DNA from: Edaphosphingomonas laterariae
GTDB taxonomy: Bacteria; Pseudomonadota; Alphaproteobacteria; Sphingomonadales; Sphingomonadaceae
Assembly: GCF_900188165.1 (NCBI RefSeq)
Contig: NZ_FZOS01000002.1
Span: 186,001-250,000 of the forward strand
Reading direction: 5' to 3'
DNA: 64,000 bases
The notes beneath the pieces were generated by a model. It was not told the DNA's origin, made no database searches, and saw only the letters and a list, made by a program, of their open reading frames with translations. The position numbers and the translations under genes were made by a program. Numbering within the stretch: position 1 is the stretch's first letter; each line of letters starts with the position of its first letter. This document shows, piece by piece, positions 37,522 to 46,905 of the stretch.

Positions 37522-38718
37522 TCAGAACGCCGGAATGTCGGTGATGGCGCGGCCGAGGATCAGCGCATGCACGTCATGCGCGCCCTCATAGGTGTTCACC
37601 GTTTCGAGGTTCATCGCGTGGCGCATCACCTGATATTCGCCGGAAATGCCGTTGCCGCCGTGCATGTCGCGCGCCTGGCGCGCGATATCGAGCGCCTTGC
37701 CGACATTGTTACGCTTGACGATCGACACCATCTCCGGCGCGAACCGCCCCTCGTCCATCAGCCGGCCGACGCGCAGCGATGCCTGCAGGCCGAGCGCGAT
37801 GTCGCTCATCATGTCGGCCAGCTTCTTCTGGTAGAGCTGGGTCGCGGCGAGCGGGCGGCCGAACTGCTTGCGATCGAGGCCATATTGGCGGGCGGCGTGC
37901 AGGCAGAATTCGGCGGCACCCAGCGATCCCCACGAAATGCCGTAACGCGCACGGTTGAGGCAGCCGAACGGCCCCTTCAGCCCCTCGACATTGGGCAGCA
38001 GTGCATCCTCGCTCACCTCAACCCCGTCCATCATCACCATGCCGGTGATCGATGCGCGCAGCGAAAGCTTGCCTTCGATCTTGGGCGCCGAAAGCCCCTT
38101 CATGCCCTTTTCCAGCACGAAGCCACGGATCGCCCCGCCATGCGCGTCGGATTTCGCCCAGATCACGAACACATCGGCGATCGGCGAATTGCTGATCCAG
38201 GTCTTGGCGCCGGAGATGCGATAGCCGCCGTCGATCTTTTCGGCGCGGGTGCGCATGCCGGCGGGGTCGGAACCCGCATCCGGCTCGGTCAGGCCGAAGC
38301 AGCCGATCCATTCGCCACTGGCCAGCTTGGGCAGATATTTCTGCTTCTGCTCTTCCGATCCATAGGCATGGATCGGATACATCACGAGCGAGGATTGCAC
38401 CGACATCATCGAACGATAGCCCGAATCCACGCGCTCCACTTCGCGCGCGACGAGGCCATAGGCGACATAGGATGCACCCACGCCGCCATATTCGCCGGGA
38501 ATGGTGACGCCCAAAAGGCCGAGATCGCCCATTTCGCGGAAGATTGCGGGGTCGGTCACTTCATTGGCGAACGCATCGATCACGCGCGGCTGCAGCTTGT
38601 CCTGCGCATAGGCCCGGGCCGTATCGCGGATCATCCGCTCGTCCTCGGTCAACTGGTCATCCAGCAGGAAGGGATCCGCCCAGTCGAACTTGCCCATCTT
38701 GTTCTGGCTGCCGGCCAT
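37522..38718 (-). CDS. gcdH: Glutaryl-CoA dehydrogenase-type acyl-CoA dehydrogenase
   Basis: 398 residues from the ATG at 38718, which has GGAGAGG in front; the frame is open 31 residues upstream. FAD-binding acyl-CoA dehydrogenase features are clear ([53 protein letters not shown]). The N-terminus ([19 protein letters not shown]) and [26 protein letters not shown]-like core are those of GcdH, which oxidises and decarboxylates glutaryl-CoA to crotonyl-CoA in Lys/Trp/glutarate breakdown. It is the first gene of a two-gene operon with the CoA-transferase. The divergent gap of 248 bases to the sulfatase must contain both promoters. Confidence 0.88.
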   Translation of the reverse strand: MAGSQNKMGKFDWADPFLLDDQLTEDERMIRDTARAYAQDKLQPRVIDAFANEVTDPAIFREMGDLGLLGVTIPGEYGGVGASYVAYGLVAREVERVDSGYRSMMSVQSSLVMYPIHAYGSEEQKQKYLPKLASGEWIGCFGLTEPDAGSDPAGMRTRAEKIDGGYRISGAKTWISNSPIADVFVIWAKSDAHGGAIRGFVLEKGMKGLSAPKIEGKLSLRASITGMVMMDGVEVSEDALLPNVEGLKGPFGCLNRARYGISWGSLGAAEFCLHAARQYGLDRKQFGRPLAATQLYQKKLADMMSDIALGLQASLRVGRLMDEGRFAPEMVSIVKRNNVGKALDIARQARDMHGGNGISGEYQVMRHAMNLETVNTYEGAHDVHALILGRAITDIPAF

Positions 38719-38966
38719 GTCGTCGCCTCTCCTGCTTGAAATATCGTCTCGGCGTTCATTGTCCGCCCGGACAGGGCGGGCGCCAATAGCGTTTCGCGCG
38801 ATTTTGAACACGGATCGCGATCAATCCGCGGCCGTCCCTGAGGGGGGAAACCCCGATGCCCGCGTCCGTGGCGGCCCGGATGGCGCCCCTATGAAGGGCA
38901 GGCGCAAGCTCGGCATCCCGGCCCCTTCCGTGCGGGCCTGATCCTCATCGAGTCGGAGACGTCACC

Positions 38967-41333
38967 ATGACCGACAAGAAAGGCCCCCAGTTTCCGCTGC
39001 ACATCGACCGCAATCATCTGCCCGAGCCGGAATGGGAATTCCCCAACGCGCGGATCGGCATGTATGCGGTCAATTCGACGCCCGATTTTCCGCCGGTCAA
39101 GCAAGCACGCGAAGGCGCACCCAATATCCTGCTGGTGCTGCTCGACGATGTCGGTTTTGGCTGGCCCAGCGTGTCGGGCGGGCTGGTGCGGATGCCGACG
39201 GCCGAACGGATGCACAAGGCGGGGCTGCTCTACAACCAGTTCCACACCACCGCGCTCTGCTCGCCCACGCGCGCCGCGATGCTCTGCGGCCGCAACCATC
39301 ACAGTGTCGCGGCCGGCGTGATTCAGGAAATTGCCACTGGCTATCCCGGCTATTGCGGCATCATCCCCAAGAGCTGCGCCACCTTTGCCGAAATGCTCAA
39401 GCAGGCGGGCTACACCTCGGCCTGGTTCGGCAAGAACCATAATGTGCCCGACAATCTGACCAGCGCGGCCGGGCCGTTCGACAACTGGCCGACCTATCAG
39501 GGCTTCGACTATTTCTACGGCTTCATCGGCGGCGAGACCGACCAATTCTATCCCTCGCTCGTGCGCAACACCACGCCGGTCGAACCGCCCCGGCGGCCGG
39601 ACGAAGGCTATCAGCTGACCCGCGATCTCGCCGATGAAACCATTGCGTGGATCCGCCAGCAAAGGGCCATCGCCCCTGATCGCCCCTATCTCGCCTATTT
39701 CTCCGCCGGCGCGGCGCACGCCCCCCACCAGCCGCCGCTCGACTGGCGCGGCAAGAATAAGGGGCGCTTCGACATGGGCTGGGATCAGTATCGCGAACAG
39801 GTGCACAAGCGGCAGCTGGACATGGGGATCATCCCCAAGGGCACCGGCCTTACGCCCCGGCCGGAGCAGATCCCGTCATGGGACAGCCAGCCGCCCGATC
39901 ACCAGAAGCTGTTCACCGTGCAGGCCGAAAATTACGCCGATTTCCTGGAACATGCCGATTATGAAGTCGGCCGCGTGGTCGACGCGATCGACGCGATGGG
40001 CGATCTCGACAACACGCTGGTGATCTACATCATCGGCGACAATGGTTCATCGGCCGAAGGCTCGTTGGTCGGTACGCCCAATGAACTGATGAACCTGAAC
40101 GGGCGCGAGCCGACCATGGCGGATTCGATGTCGGCCGCCGATCGCTGGGGCATGCCGGGCACCTCGCCGCATTATGCGGTCGGCTGGGCCTGGGCGGGCG
40201 ACACGCCGTTCCAGTGGACCAAGCAGGTGGCCAGCCATTTCGGCGGCACGCGCAACACGATGATCGTTTCCTGGCCCAAGGTGATCAAGGACAAGGGGGC
40301 GCTCCGAAGCCAGTTCCACCACTGCATCGATCTGATGCCGACGCTGATGGAAGTGGCGGGCATCGCCGAAGCCAAGGAGGTCAACGGCTATATCCAGCGG
40401 CCGATCGAAGGCACCAGCTTCGCTTACACCTTCGACAAGGCGAACGCGCAGACGCCGAGCGCCCGGACCCGGCAATATTTCGAGATGTTCGGCAATCGCG
40501 CCATGTATGCCGATGGTTGGGTGGCGGCTTGCCGCCATGGCCGTCTGCCGTGGGAATTGCACGCGGAAGGCGGGTTCGACGACGACGTGTGGGAACTCTA
40601 TCATATCGAAAAGGATTTCAGCCAGGCGGTGAACCTGGCCGCCAAGGAACCGAAACGGCTGCGCGCCTTGCAGGATCTGTTCCTGACGGAAGCGGCCAAA
40701 TATAATGTGTTCCCGCTCGACGACAGCTTTGCCGAACGGCTCGATGTCACGCTGCGCCCCAGCTATTTTTTCGGGCGCGACGAAGTGGTCTTCTACCCCG
40801 GCATGACCCGCCTGCCCGAAGGCAGCGGCCCCAAGCTGATCGGCGTGCCGTTCCGCATGACGGTGCCTGTCGAAATCCCCGATGGCGGGGCGGAAGGGGT
40901 GCTCTTCGCGCTCGGTGGCGATGCGGCGGGCTTCTCGCTCTTCCTGTGGGATGGCAGGCCGCGCTTCCACTATAATTTCTTCGGCCTCAAACGCTTCGAT
41001 GCCGTCGCGCCCGACAAGCTGGCGGCCGGCAAGCACGTCATCACGCTGGATTTCACGCCGGAAGCGGACACCCCCGGCTGCCCCGCCGATGCCGTGCTGG
41101 GGATCGATGGCAAGGCCATGGCGGCCGTCCATCTCGACGAACAGGTGCCGCAACGCTGCGGCACCGAGTGCATGGATGTCGGCATGGACTGCATCTCGCC
41201 GGTCTGCGCCGATTATGAAAAGAAGGGGCTGTTCCCCTTCACCGGCACGATCGAGAGCGTGACGATCGCGTTCGGCAAGCACAAGCCGCCCACGGGATGG
41301 GACCGGCTGAAGCTGGCGACCGCGATGGATTGA
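38967..41333 (+). CDS. Arylsulfatase (type I, formylglycine class)
   Basis: 788 residues. NILLVLLDDVGFGWPS gives the first metal ligands. LCSPTRAAMLCGR contains the C-x-P-x-R sulfatase motif with Cys98, the residue converted to formylglycine. YIIGDNGSSAEGSLVG gives the C-terminal metal ligands. The last 150 residues form a beta-rich extra domain typical of the long sulfatases. No signal peptide is visible, so it may be cytosolic. GGAGA lies before the ATG. It is convergent with a TonB receptor gene, a common pairing for uptake and desulfation of sulfated substrates. No formylglycine-generating enzyme gene is in the window. Confidence 0.9.
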   Translation: MTDKKGPQFPLHIDRNHLPEPEWEFPNARIGMYAVNSTPDFPPVKQAREGAPNILLVLLDDVGFGWPSVSGGLVRMPTAERMHKAGLLYNQFHTTALCSPTRAAMLCGRNHHSVAAGVIQEIATGYPGYCGIIPKSCATFAEMLKQAGYTSAWFGKNHNVPDNLTSAAGPFDNWPTYQGFDYFYGFIGGETDQFYPSLVRNTTPVEPPRRPDEGYQLTRDLADETIAWIRQQRAIAPDRPYLAYFSAGAAHAPHQPPLDWRGKNKGRFDMGWDQYREQVHKRQLDMGIIPKGTGLTPRPEQIPSWDSQPPDHQKLFTVQAENYADFLEHADYEVGRVVDAIDAMGDLDNTLVIYIIGDNGSSAEGSLVGTPNELMNLNGREPTMADSMSAADRWGMPGTSPHYAVGWAWAGDTPFQWTKQVASHFGGTRNTMIVSWPKVIKDKGALRSQFHHCIDLMPTLMEVAGIAEAKEVNGYIQRPIEGTSFAYTFDKANAQTPSARTRQYFEMFGNRAMYADGWVAACRHGRLPWELHAEGGFDDDVWELYHIEKDFSQAVNLAAKEPKRLRALQDLFLTEAAKYNVFPLDDSFAERLDVTLRPSYFFGRDEVVFYPGMTRLPEGSGPKLIGVPFRMTVPVEIPDGGAEGVLFALGGDAAGFSLFLWDGRPRFHYNFFGLKRFDAVAPDKLAAGKHVITLDFTPEADTPGCPADAVLGIDGKAMAAVHLDEQVPQRCGTECMDVGMDCISPVCADYEKKGLFPFTGTIESVTIAFGKHKPPTGWDRLKLATAMD

Positions 41334-41370
41334 TGGCGGGAGGCGGGATCGTGTCCGCCCTTCGCCCATG

Positions 41371-41408
41371 AAAAAGGGGCGCGCCCGGCATGGACGCGCC
41401 CCTCTTTC
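41371..41408. terminator. Bidirectional terminator between sulfatase and TonB receptor
   Basis: AGGGGCGCG (41375-41383) and CGCGCCCCT (41395-41403) form a stem, preceded by five A and followed by CTTTCT, so it can stop transcription from both convergent genes. Confidence 0.8.
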
Positions 41409-41425
41409 TGGTCTTCTGACGCGGG

Positions 41426-43708
41426 TCAGAAATTATAGTTCAGGTCGATGCCGAAGCTGCGCGGCTCGCCATAGACGTTGCCGGCATAGCCGAGCCCGCC
41501 AAAGTCGATGCCGTTGGCGCGATATTCCTTGTCGGCCAGGTTCTTGCCCCACACCGCGATCGACGCTTCATTGCTACCCAAAGCCAGCTTGGACAGCGTG
41601 ATCCGCCCGTCGAACAGGCCGCGGCCGGGGCTCGCGATCACGTCGTTATAGGGCGTGCCGACCAGCGTCGGGTGGAACCAGATCTTGCTGCGGTAATTAT
41701 AATCGACCCGGAAGCTGAGCTGGCCGAAATCGAATTCGGGCACGTCATATTGCGCGCTCGCATTCACCGTCCATTCCGACGAGAAGGGGAAGCGGGCAGT
41801 GTCCTTCACATCCTCGATCTCGTTGGTCTGCGGATTGAGGATCAGGAACTCCTTATATTTGCGGTCGATATAGCCGACCGACGTGCCCAGCGTCAGGCCG
41901 TCCACCGGCACCGCCTGGATTTCGCCTTCGACGCCCCAATATTTCGCCTTGCCGGCGTTGACGGTGACGCTCGACGCGCCGGCCGTGCCCGCCTGGAACT
42001 GCTGCAGCTGCAGATCCTCGTGGATCGAATAATAAGTGGCGAGGTTCAGGCGCAGGCGGCGATCGAACAGCTCGGACTTGATGCCGATTTCATAGCTGGT
42101 CAGATCCTCCGGCTTGTAGCCGTCGTTGCTCGACCGCGCGTTGAAGCCACCGGCCTTGTAGCCGGTCGACACGCGGGCATAGGCCAGGAAGTCGTCGGTC
42201 GCCTGATAGTCGATCGTCGCGGCCCAGTTGATCTTGTTGAAATCGGCCTTCAGGTCGCGCTGGAACGCGGCCTGCTGGATCAGGTGCTTCTTGTCCTCGG
42301 TATAACGGATGCCGCCGGTCAGGCTCAGCTGGTCGGTCAGGCGATAGGTGCCCTGCGCGAAGCCGGCCATCGATTTCGAAATGTGACGGTAGATCAGCGG
42401 TGTCGCCAGCGGCACCGATGCCTGATCCGAAATCACGATGGTCGGGAACTGGTTGTTCTGCTCGTAGCTCTTCTCCTTGAAGTAGAAGAAGCCGACGACA
42501 TATTCGAAATTGTCGCCCACCTGGCCGAGCAGGTTGATTTCCTGCGACCACTGGTTCTGGCCGCGCCGGTTGTTCGACGTGAACAGGTGCACCGGCTGCA
42601 CGCCGAGCGGGATCACCGTGCCGTCGAAGAACAGGATCGGATCGAGCTGGAAGCCGAGCAGGCCGCCCTGGCCGTCCAGTTCGTCGCCGCGGTCGATATT
42701 CTTCCAGTTGCGATAGCCGGTCAGCGACTTGATCGTCAGATCGTCGCTGACATCATATTCCAGCGTCAGCGTGTGGCCATAGACGCGGTCGGTCAGCAGG
42801 CCTTCGTCGTCCGACAGGAACTTGTCGAGCCGCTTGGTCGAAAGCTGCGGGGCGTTGCCGCCGAAATTGGGCGAATTGTTGATATAGGCTAGCACGGCCG
42901 GATCGATCACTGTCGCCTGGAAGGCGGCCGCGATGCTCTCGCGCTGGTTATAGTCGAAGGCATAGGTGGCGCGCAGGTCGCCGCCCTTGTCATATTCCAG
43001 CACCGCGCGCATCGCGTCGATGTTCAGCGCGCCCGGATCGCGGTTGTCCGGCGCGTCGAGATCGTCGACGAAACCGTCCTGCTGGCGATGGATGTAGGAC
43101 AATTTCATCCGCACGCCGCTGTCGCCCAGCTCGCCGCTGTCGATCGACGCGCGCGCCTGCCACTGATCGAAGCTGCCATAGCCGAACTTCAGCTTGCCGC
43201 CGAACTCGTCCGCCGGCCGGGCCGAAATCAGGTTCACCGCGCCGCCGATGGTGTTGCGGCCGTAAAGCGTGCCCTGCGGCCCGCGCAGCACTTCGATCCG
43301 CTCCAGATCGACAAGGTCGAACACGGCGCCGGTGGAACGGCCCAGCACGATGCCGTCGACATAGATGCTCACCGGCGCGTCGCTGGTCAGGATCGGTTCC
43401 TGATCGCCGATGCCGCGGATGAAGATGTTGGTGTTGGAACTCGATGCCGGCGCCGTCGCGACGTTGATGCTCGGCGCGATCGCGGTCAGGTTGCTGATGT
43501 CCTTGATGCCACGGCTTTCGATCGTGTCGGCAGTCACCGCGCTCACCGCGAGCGGGGTATCCTGCAGGCTTTCCGAACGCTTCTGGGCGGTGACGACGAT
43601 GTCTTCGAGGCCGTTGAACGTTCCCGTATCCTGCGCGACGGCAGGCGCGGCGATCATCGCTGCGGCAATCAGGCAACCGGCATGGGTGTATACGCGTCGA
43701 TTCTGCAA
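41426..43708 (-). CDS. TonB-dependent outer-membrane receptor
   Basis: 760 residues if started at the TTG at 43708, which sits behind GGGAGG and directly before a signal peptide (CLIAAAMIAAPAVAQ). The open frame runs 83 residues further upstream without sense. The TonB-box-like EDIVVTAQKR and the plug (TPLAVSAVTADTIESRGIKD, IFIRGIGDQEP) are followed by a 22-strand barrel ending in the terminal Phe (LNYNF). The sequence type is that of the large sphingomonad family for small organic substrates rather than siderophores. The sulfatase next to it suggests sulfated or aromatic ligands. Confidence 0.9.
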   Translation of the reverse strand: MQNRRVYTHAGCLIAAAMIAAPAVAQDTGTFNGLEDIVVTAQKRSESLQDTPLAVSAVTADTIESRGIKDISNLTAIAPSINVATAPASSSNTNIFIRGIGDQEPILTSDAPVSIYVDGIVLGRSTGAVFDLVDLERIEVLRGPQGTLYGRNTIGGAVNLISARPADEFGGKLKFGYGSFDQWQARASIDSGELGDSGVRMKLSYIHRQQDGFVDDLDAPDNRDPGALNIDAMRAVLEYDKGGDLRATYAFDYNQRESIAAAFQATVIDPAVLAYINNSPNFGGNAPQLSTKRLDKFLSDDEGLLTDRVYGHTLTLEYDVSDDLTIKSLTGYRNWKNIDRGDELDGQGGLLGFQLDPILFFDGTVIPLGVQPVHLFTSNNRRGQNQWSQEINLLGQVGDNFEYVVGFFYFKEKSYEQNNQFPTIVISDQASVPLATPLIYRHISKSMAGFAQGTYRLTDQLSLTGGIRYTEDKKHLIQQAAFQRDLKADFNKINWAATIDYQATDDFLAYARVSTGYKAGGFNARSSNDGYKPEDLTSYEIGIKSELFDRRLRLNLATYYSIHEDLQLQQFQAGTAGASSVTVNAGKAKYWGVEGEIQAVPVDGLTLGTSVGYIDRKYKEFLILNPQTNEIEDVKDTARFPFSSEWTVNASAQYDVPEFDFGQLSFRVDYNYRSKIWFHPTLVGTPYNDVIASPGRGLFDGRITLSKLALGSNEASIAVWGKNLADKEYRANGIDFGGLGYAGNVYGEPRSFGIDLNYNF

Positions 43709-43872
43709 GTCATCCTCCCCAGGGTTTTGCGCAAAGTGGCGTCTATTTTTTTGGGAGGCTGCAATATGCGCAGCGGCATTGCAATGCCTACCAGCGCGTA
43801 GAAATGCGCTTATCCGCTGGCTGTGGCATTTCGGACATTCGCGTTCGGGAACGGGCTTATGGAATCGGGCAA

Positions 43873-44115
43873 TCAGCCTCTGAGCGCGAGGATTGCGGCC
43901 AGCGCCGACGCCGCTCGCTGCCTGGCGCCTTCCGCGATCGCGAGATCCGGCCGGCACGGGGGGATCTGATCCATCCCGCGCGGCCAGCCAACCAAAAAAT
44001 GGGCCGCGACGGGATCCGAAGATGCCATCGCGGCCAGGAGCCCCGAAAAGCGGGGTGGGGGGACTGTGTGTCGGCGGGGTTGGCCGGCGGCGCGGCGCAC
44101 TCCCGCCATGAGCAT
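43873..44115 (-). CDS. Possible small protein of unknown function
   Basis: 80 codons starting at the ATG at 44115 with a near-perfect AAGGAGAT five bases upstream. Otherwise the 429-base gap 43709-44137 has no gene. The product (MLMAGVRRAAGQPRR at the start, ARQRAASALAAILALRG at the end) shows no signal peptide or domain. Several overlapping frames are open here because of the GC content, so the ribosome site is the main support. Confidence 0.4.
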   Translation of the reverse strand: MLMAGVRRAAGQPRRHTVPPPRFSGLLAAMASSDPVAAHFLVGWPRGMDQIPPCRPDLAIAEGARQRAASALAAILALRG

Positions 44116-44137
44116 CCGATCTCCTTTGCCTTGCGGG

Positions 44138-44794
44138 TCAGCGTGGGGGCGCCACCACGACATATTGCAGGCTGGTTCCTACATATTGCGGTCGATACCA
44201 GGCCGATCCGCACTGCTGATAGGTGATGTTGCCGATCATCACGGCCGAGCATCCGGCGGGCAGGGTGACGACCACCGTGCCGACGGCGGGTGCCACGACG
44301 ACCGTCGTAGAGGATGACGATGCGGCGGCCGATCCGACGACCGCGCCGGTGACGGCGCCCACCGCCATGCCGACGGCGAAATCATCGTCATTGTCATACC
44401 AGTCCCAATAAGGGCCCCAGCCCCAGGCCGGCGGCGGCGGGGGTGGCGGCAAAGGCCGTGGTGGCGGGCCCGGCGGGCGGGGGTGCGGCCCCGGCCCAGG
44501 GCCGGGGCCCGGTGGCCGGGGGTCCGGCCCGGGCCGGGGTGGCCTTGGGTCCGGGCCGGGGCGGGGCGGGCCGTGGCTCGCACGGTCCCAGCCGACATCG
44601 CCCCGGCGGTTGAGATCATGGATGCCCGCACCGGCGCCTCCGCCATGGGGCGGCCGCATCGCGCCACCGCGCCCGCCCATGCCGGGGTGGATGCCCATGC
44701 GCGCGCCACGCCCTTCGGCGGCGCTGGCCAGAATGCCGGAGGTGACGAGGGCCAGCGTGGCGCCGGCGGCCAGCAGCGATCGACCCATTTTCAT
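44138..44794 (-). CDS. Exported Gly/Pro-rich protein, glycine-zipper-like membrane region
   Basis: 218 residues from the ATG at 44794, which overlaps the stop of the DUF2092 gene (ATGA). A signal peptide (LLAAGATLALVTSGILASAA) is followed by a Gly/His then strongly Pro/Gly-rich tract (repeats of RPPGPGPDPRP, eight consecutive Pro). An aromatic WGWGPYWDWYDNDDDF segment and a small glycine zipper (VGMAVGAVTGAVVGSAAA) follow, then a beta-rich tail with two Cys. Such proteins sit in the periplasm or outer membrane. Function is unknown. It is co-transcribed with the DUF2092 gene. Confidence 0.72.
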   Translation of the reverse strand: MKMGRSLLAAGATLALVTSGILASAAEGRGARMGIHPGMGGRGGAMRPPHGGGAGAGIHDLNRRGDVGWDRASHGPPRPGPDPRPPRPGPDPRPPGPGPGPGPHPRPPGPPPRPLPPPPPPPAWGWGPYWDWYDNDDDFAVGMAVGAVTGAVVGSAAASSSSTTVVVAPAVGTVVVTLPAGCSAVMIGNITYQQCGSAWYRPQYVGTSLQYVVVAPPR

Positions 44795-45585
44795 TGCGCG
44801 GCTCCCGCTGCACGGAAGTTGACGATATCGATCGGCCGCGTCCCTTCGGGCGGCTGGAAGGTGAAGCGATCGGGCGTCAGTTCGGGGTTCAGATTCCACT
44901 GCAACAGCGCCGAATATTTCGGCTGGAGCGGATCGGTGCGCGACGTGAGGACGATCTTGCGCAGCAGCGGCCGCTCGCCGCGTTCGATCCACACCTGCCA
45001 GTCGACGTCGCCGTCGCGGAACAGATACTGGTCGGTATCGGCCCCTGCGATCCGGGCATAGCCGACGCGGAGCGCGCGCTGCGCCTTATAGGGCGGCACC
45101 GTCTTGATCGCCCACAGGAAGATATCGGGTAGCGGGAAGATGATGCCGTAATCCTGCGCGGCGCTCAGCAGGAAATCCTCCACCGTGCCGGGCATCGCCA
45201 GCGAGGCATAATAGCCCATGCGCGGGGCGAAGACGGTGGCGGTCTTGCCGTTGAAGTAGAGCTGGCGCGACACCCGATCGCTGCGCCAGTCAATGAACAG
45301 CTTGTCGGGGCCGGTGAAATCGTAGCGCACCTGATCGATCAGCTCGATCTTGGTGTCGTCGTCCACCACCTCGTCCGACGTCGCCTCGACGCGGAGCTCG
45401 AAGGATTTGAGCTTGCGCAGATAATCCACCGCGACCTGCAGCGCCGCCAGCGCCTGCTTGTCCACTTCGCCAGTGGTTGCGGCGGGGGCGGGCGGTGCGG
45501 CGGGGGGCGGCGTCGCCTGCGCATATGCGGTGCCGGAAATGGCGAGGCTGATCGCCCCAGCCAACAGCTTGCCGATGATCCGCAT
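44791..45585 (-). CDS. DUF2092 exported protein
   Basis: 264 residues. A signal peptide (LLAGAISLAISGTAYAQ) and a Pro/Ala linker precede a single domain from about residue 45 (LAALQVAVDYLRKLKSFELRVEAT). This is the DUF2092 family, whose fold resembles LolA/LolB lipoprotein-binding half-barrels. Lipid or lipoprotein binding is therefore possible but unproven. It is the first gene of a pair with the Pro-rich protein, with its own 156-base upstream gap. Confidence 0.75.
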   Translation of the reverse strand: MRIIGKLLAGAISLAISGTAYAQATPPPAAPPAPAATTGEVDKQALAALQVAVDYLRKLKSFELRVEATSDEVVDDDTKIELIDQVRYDFTGPDKLFIDWRSDRVSRQLYFNGKTATVFAPRMGYYASLAMPGTVEDFLLSAAQDYGIIFPLPDIFLWAIKTVPPYKAQRALRVGYARIAGADTDQYLFRDGDVDWQVWIERGERPLLRKIVLTSRTDPLQPKYSALLQWNLNPELTPDRFTFQPPEGTRPIDIVNFRAAGAAQ

Positions 45586-45705
45586 GGGCGCACGTCTCCC
45601 TTATGACGTGCCATTTCTGGATTGTGCGCAGAGGGGCGGCAATCAGTCCTTTCCCGGATAAGTGGTCAGGGAAAGTCCCGGTACGCGCGCTTTCGGATCG
45701 AACGT

Positions 45706-45733
45706 CCGGCCGCCGCGTGGTGGCGGCGGCCGG
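45706..45733. repeat. Perfect GC hairpin just after the N-acyltransferase gene
   Basis: CCGGCCGCCGC (45706-45716) pairs with GCGGCGGCCGG (45723-45733) over a six-base loop, eight bases beyond the stop of the - strand gene at 45742. There is no T-run, so it may be a stability hairpin or Rho-dependent end. Confidence 0.65.
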
Positions 45734-45741
45734 AATGCCGA

Positions 45742-46905
45742 TCACAGTGCCTTTTCGTAGATCCGGTAGAGCTTGTTGACGCGGCTATCGATCGTCTCGG
45801 CGATCGATTTCATCCCCTGATTGTCTTCAAGGATCCAGCCGATCTCGCCGCGTGTCGCGCCATAGCGGGTCACGGCGTCGCGGCGGATATATTCGATCAT
45901 CATGAAGGCAAGCTGGCTGGCCAGCCGCGTCGCCTGCATGCGCTTGACGACGCCCATCAGCGGCACGCGCATCGTCCTCACCTGCGGCTTGCGCAGCCGC
46001 CACAGCAGCTTGGCCCAGCCGAAGGGAAAGAGATCGCCGTTCAGGTCGCGGGTCAGTTCGTTCAGGTCGGGCAGCGTCATCATGAAGGCGACGGGTTCGC
46101 CATCCACCTCGGCGACGCGGATCAAATCCTCGAACACGATCGGCTTCAGCTTCTTGCCGGCATAAGCGATCTCGGCGTCGGTCAAAGGCACGAAGCCCCA
46201 ATTGTCCGACCATGCATCGTTGAGGATGCCCAGCAGCAGCGCCGCTTCCTCGTCGAAGCGCGATTTATCGACCTTGCGGATGTTGATCCGCGCATTGCGC
46301 TCGCCCGATGCCACGATGCGCTGCACCAGCACCGGAAATTCCTGCGTGATATCCAGATCATAGGTGGCAAGATCGCGCACGCCATCATAGCCGGCGGCTT
46401 CGATCCAGGCCTGATAATCGGGGCGGTGGTGGCCCATCATCACGGTCGGGGCATGATCATGCCCCTTCACCAGCAGGCCGGGCTCGTCCCAGATCGACAG
46501 GCTGTAGGGGCCCATCGCGCGGGTCATGCCGCGATCGCGCAGCCAGCCCTCGGCCGCCGCGATCAGCGCCGCCGCCGTTTCGGCGTCCTCGGCCTCGAAC
46601 ATGCCCCAATGGCCTACGCCCGGGCCGCCGCCCTGTATCTCGGGCATGGCCAGCACCAGCTTGTCGATCTGCGCGGAGATCCGCCCCGTCACCCGGCCGT
46701 CGCGCCGGGCGAGCATGAAGGCCGCCTCGGCATGGCCGAACCAGGGGTTCTTCTTCGGGTTGATCAGGCCGCGCACCTCGTCCTTCAGCGGCGGCACCCA
46801 ATGCGGGTCATTGGCGTAAAGCCGCCACGGCAGCTCGACGAAGGCTTTGCGGTCGGCGGCGGTCGCCACCGGGTTGATGGCGATCGCGCCGGTCATCGAT
46901 GTCAC
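45742..46905 (-). CDS. YghO/bCerS-like N-acyltransferase, candidate bacterial ceramide synthase
   Basis: 387 residues of a GNAT-like fold. The N-terminus FVELPWRLYANDPHWVPPLKDE, AAFMLARRDGRVTGRISA, GHWGMFEAEDAE and the GPYSLSIWDEPGLLVKGHDHAP core are those of the E. coli YghO-like family. The Caulobacter bacterial ceramide synthase, which acylates the long-chain base, belongs to this family. Here it directly follows a fatty acid hydroxylase gene (ATGA overlap). It has no membrane helix. Sphingomonads make glycosphingolipids, so ceramide synthesis is the preferred call, from family and context. Confidence 0.72.
   Translation of the reverse strand: MTSMTGAIAINPVATAADRKAFVELPWRLYANDPHWVPPLKDEVRGLINPKKNPWFGHAEAAFMLARRDGRVTGRISAQIDKLVLAMPEIQGGGPGVGHWGMFEAEDAETAAALIAAAEGWLRDRGMTRAMGPYSLSIWDEPGLLVKGHDHAPTVMMGHHRPDYQAWIEAAGYDGVRDLATYDLDITQEFPVLVQRIVASGERNARINIRKVDKSRFDEEAALLLGILNDAWSDNWGFVPLTDAEIAYAGKKLKPIVFEDLIRVAEVDGEPVAFMMTLPDLNELTRDLNGDLFPFGWAKLLWRLRKPQVRTMRVPLMGVVKRMQATRLASQLAFMMIEYIRRDAVTRYGATRGEIGWILEDNQGMKSIAETIDSRVNKLYRIYEKAL

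Noticed and set aside
43709-43957. 83-residue upstream extension of the TonB receptor
   Set aside because: It would bury the signal peptide; the TTG at 43708 with GGGAGG fits.
43804-44252. Long open frames on both strands between the TonB receptor and the Pro-rich gene
   Set aside because: No ribosome site or family; only the 80-codon frame at 43873-44115 has a good start.
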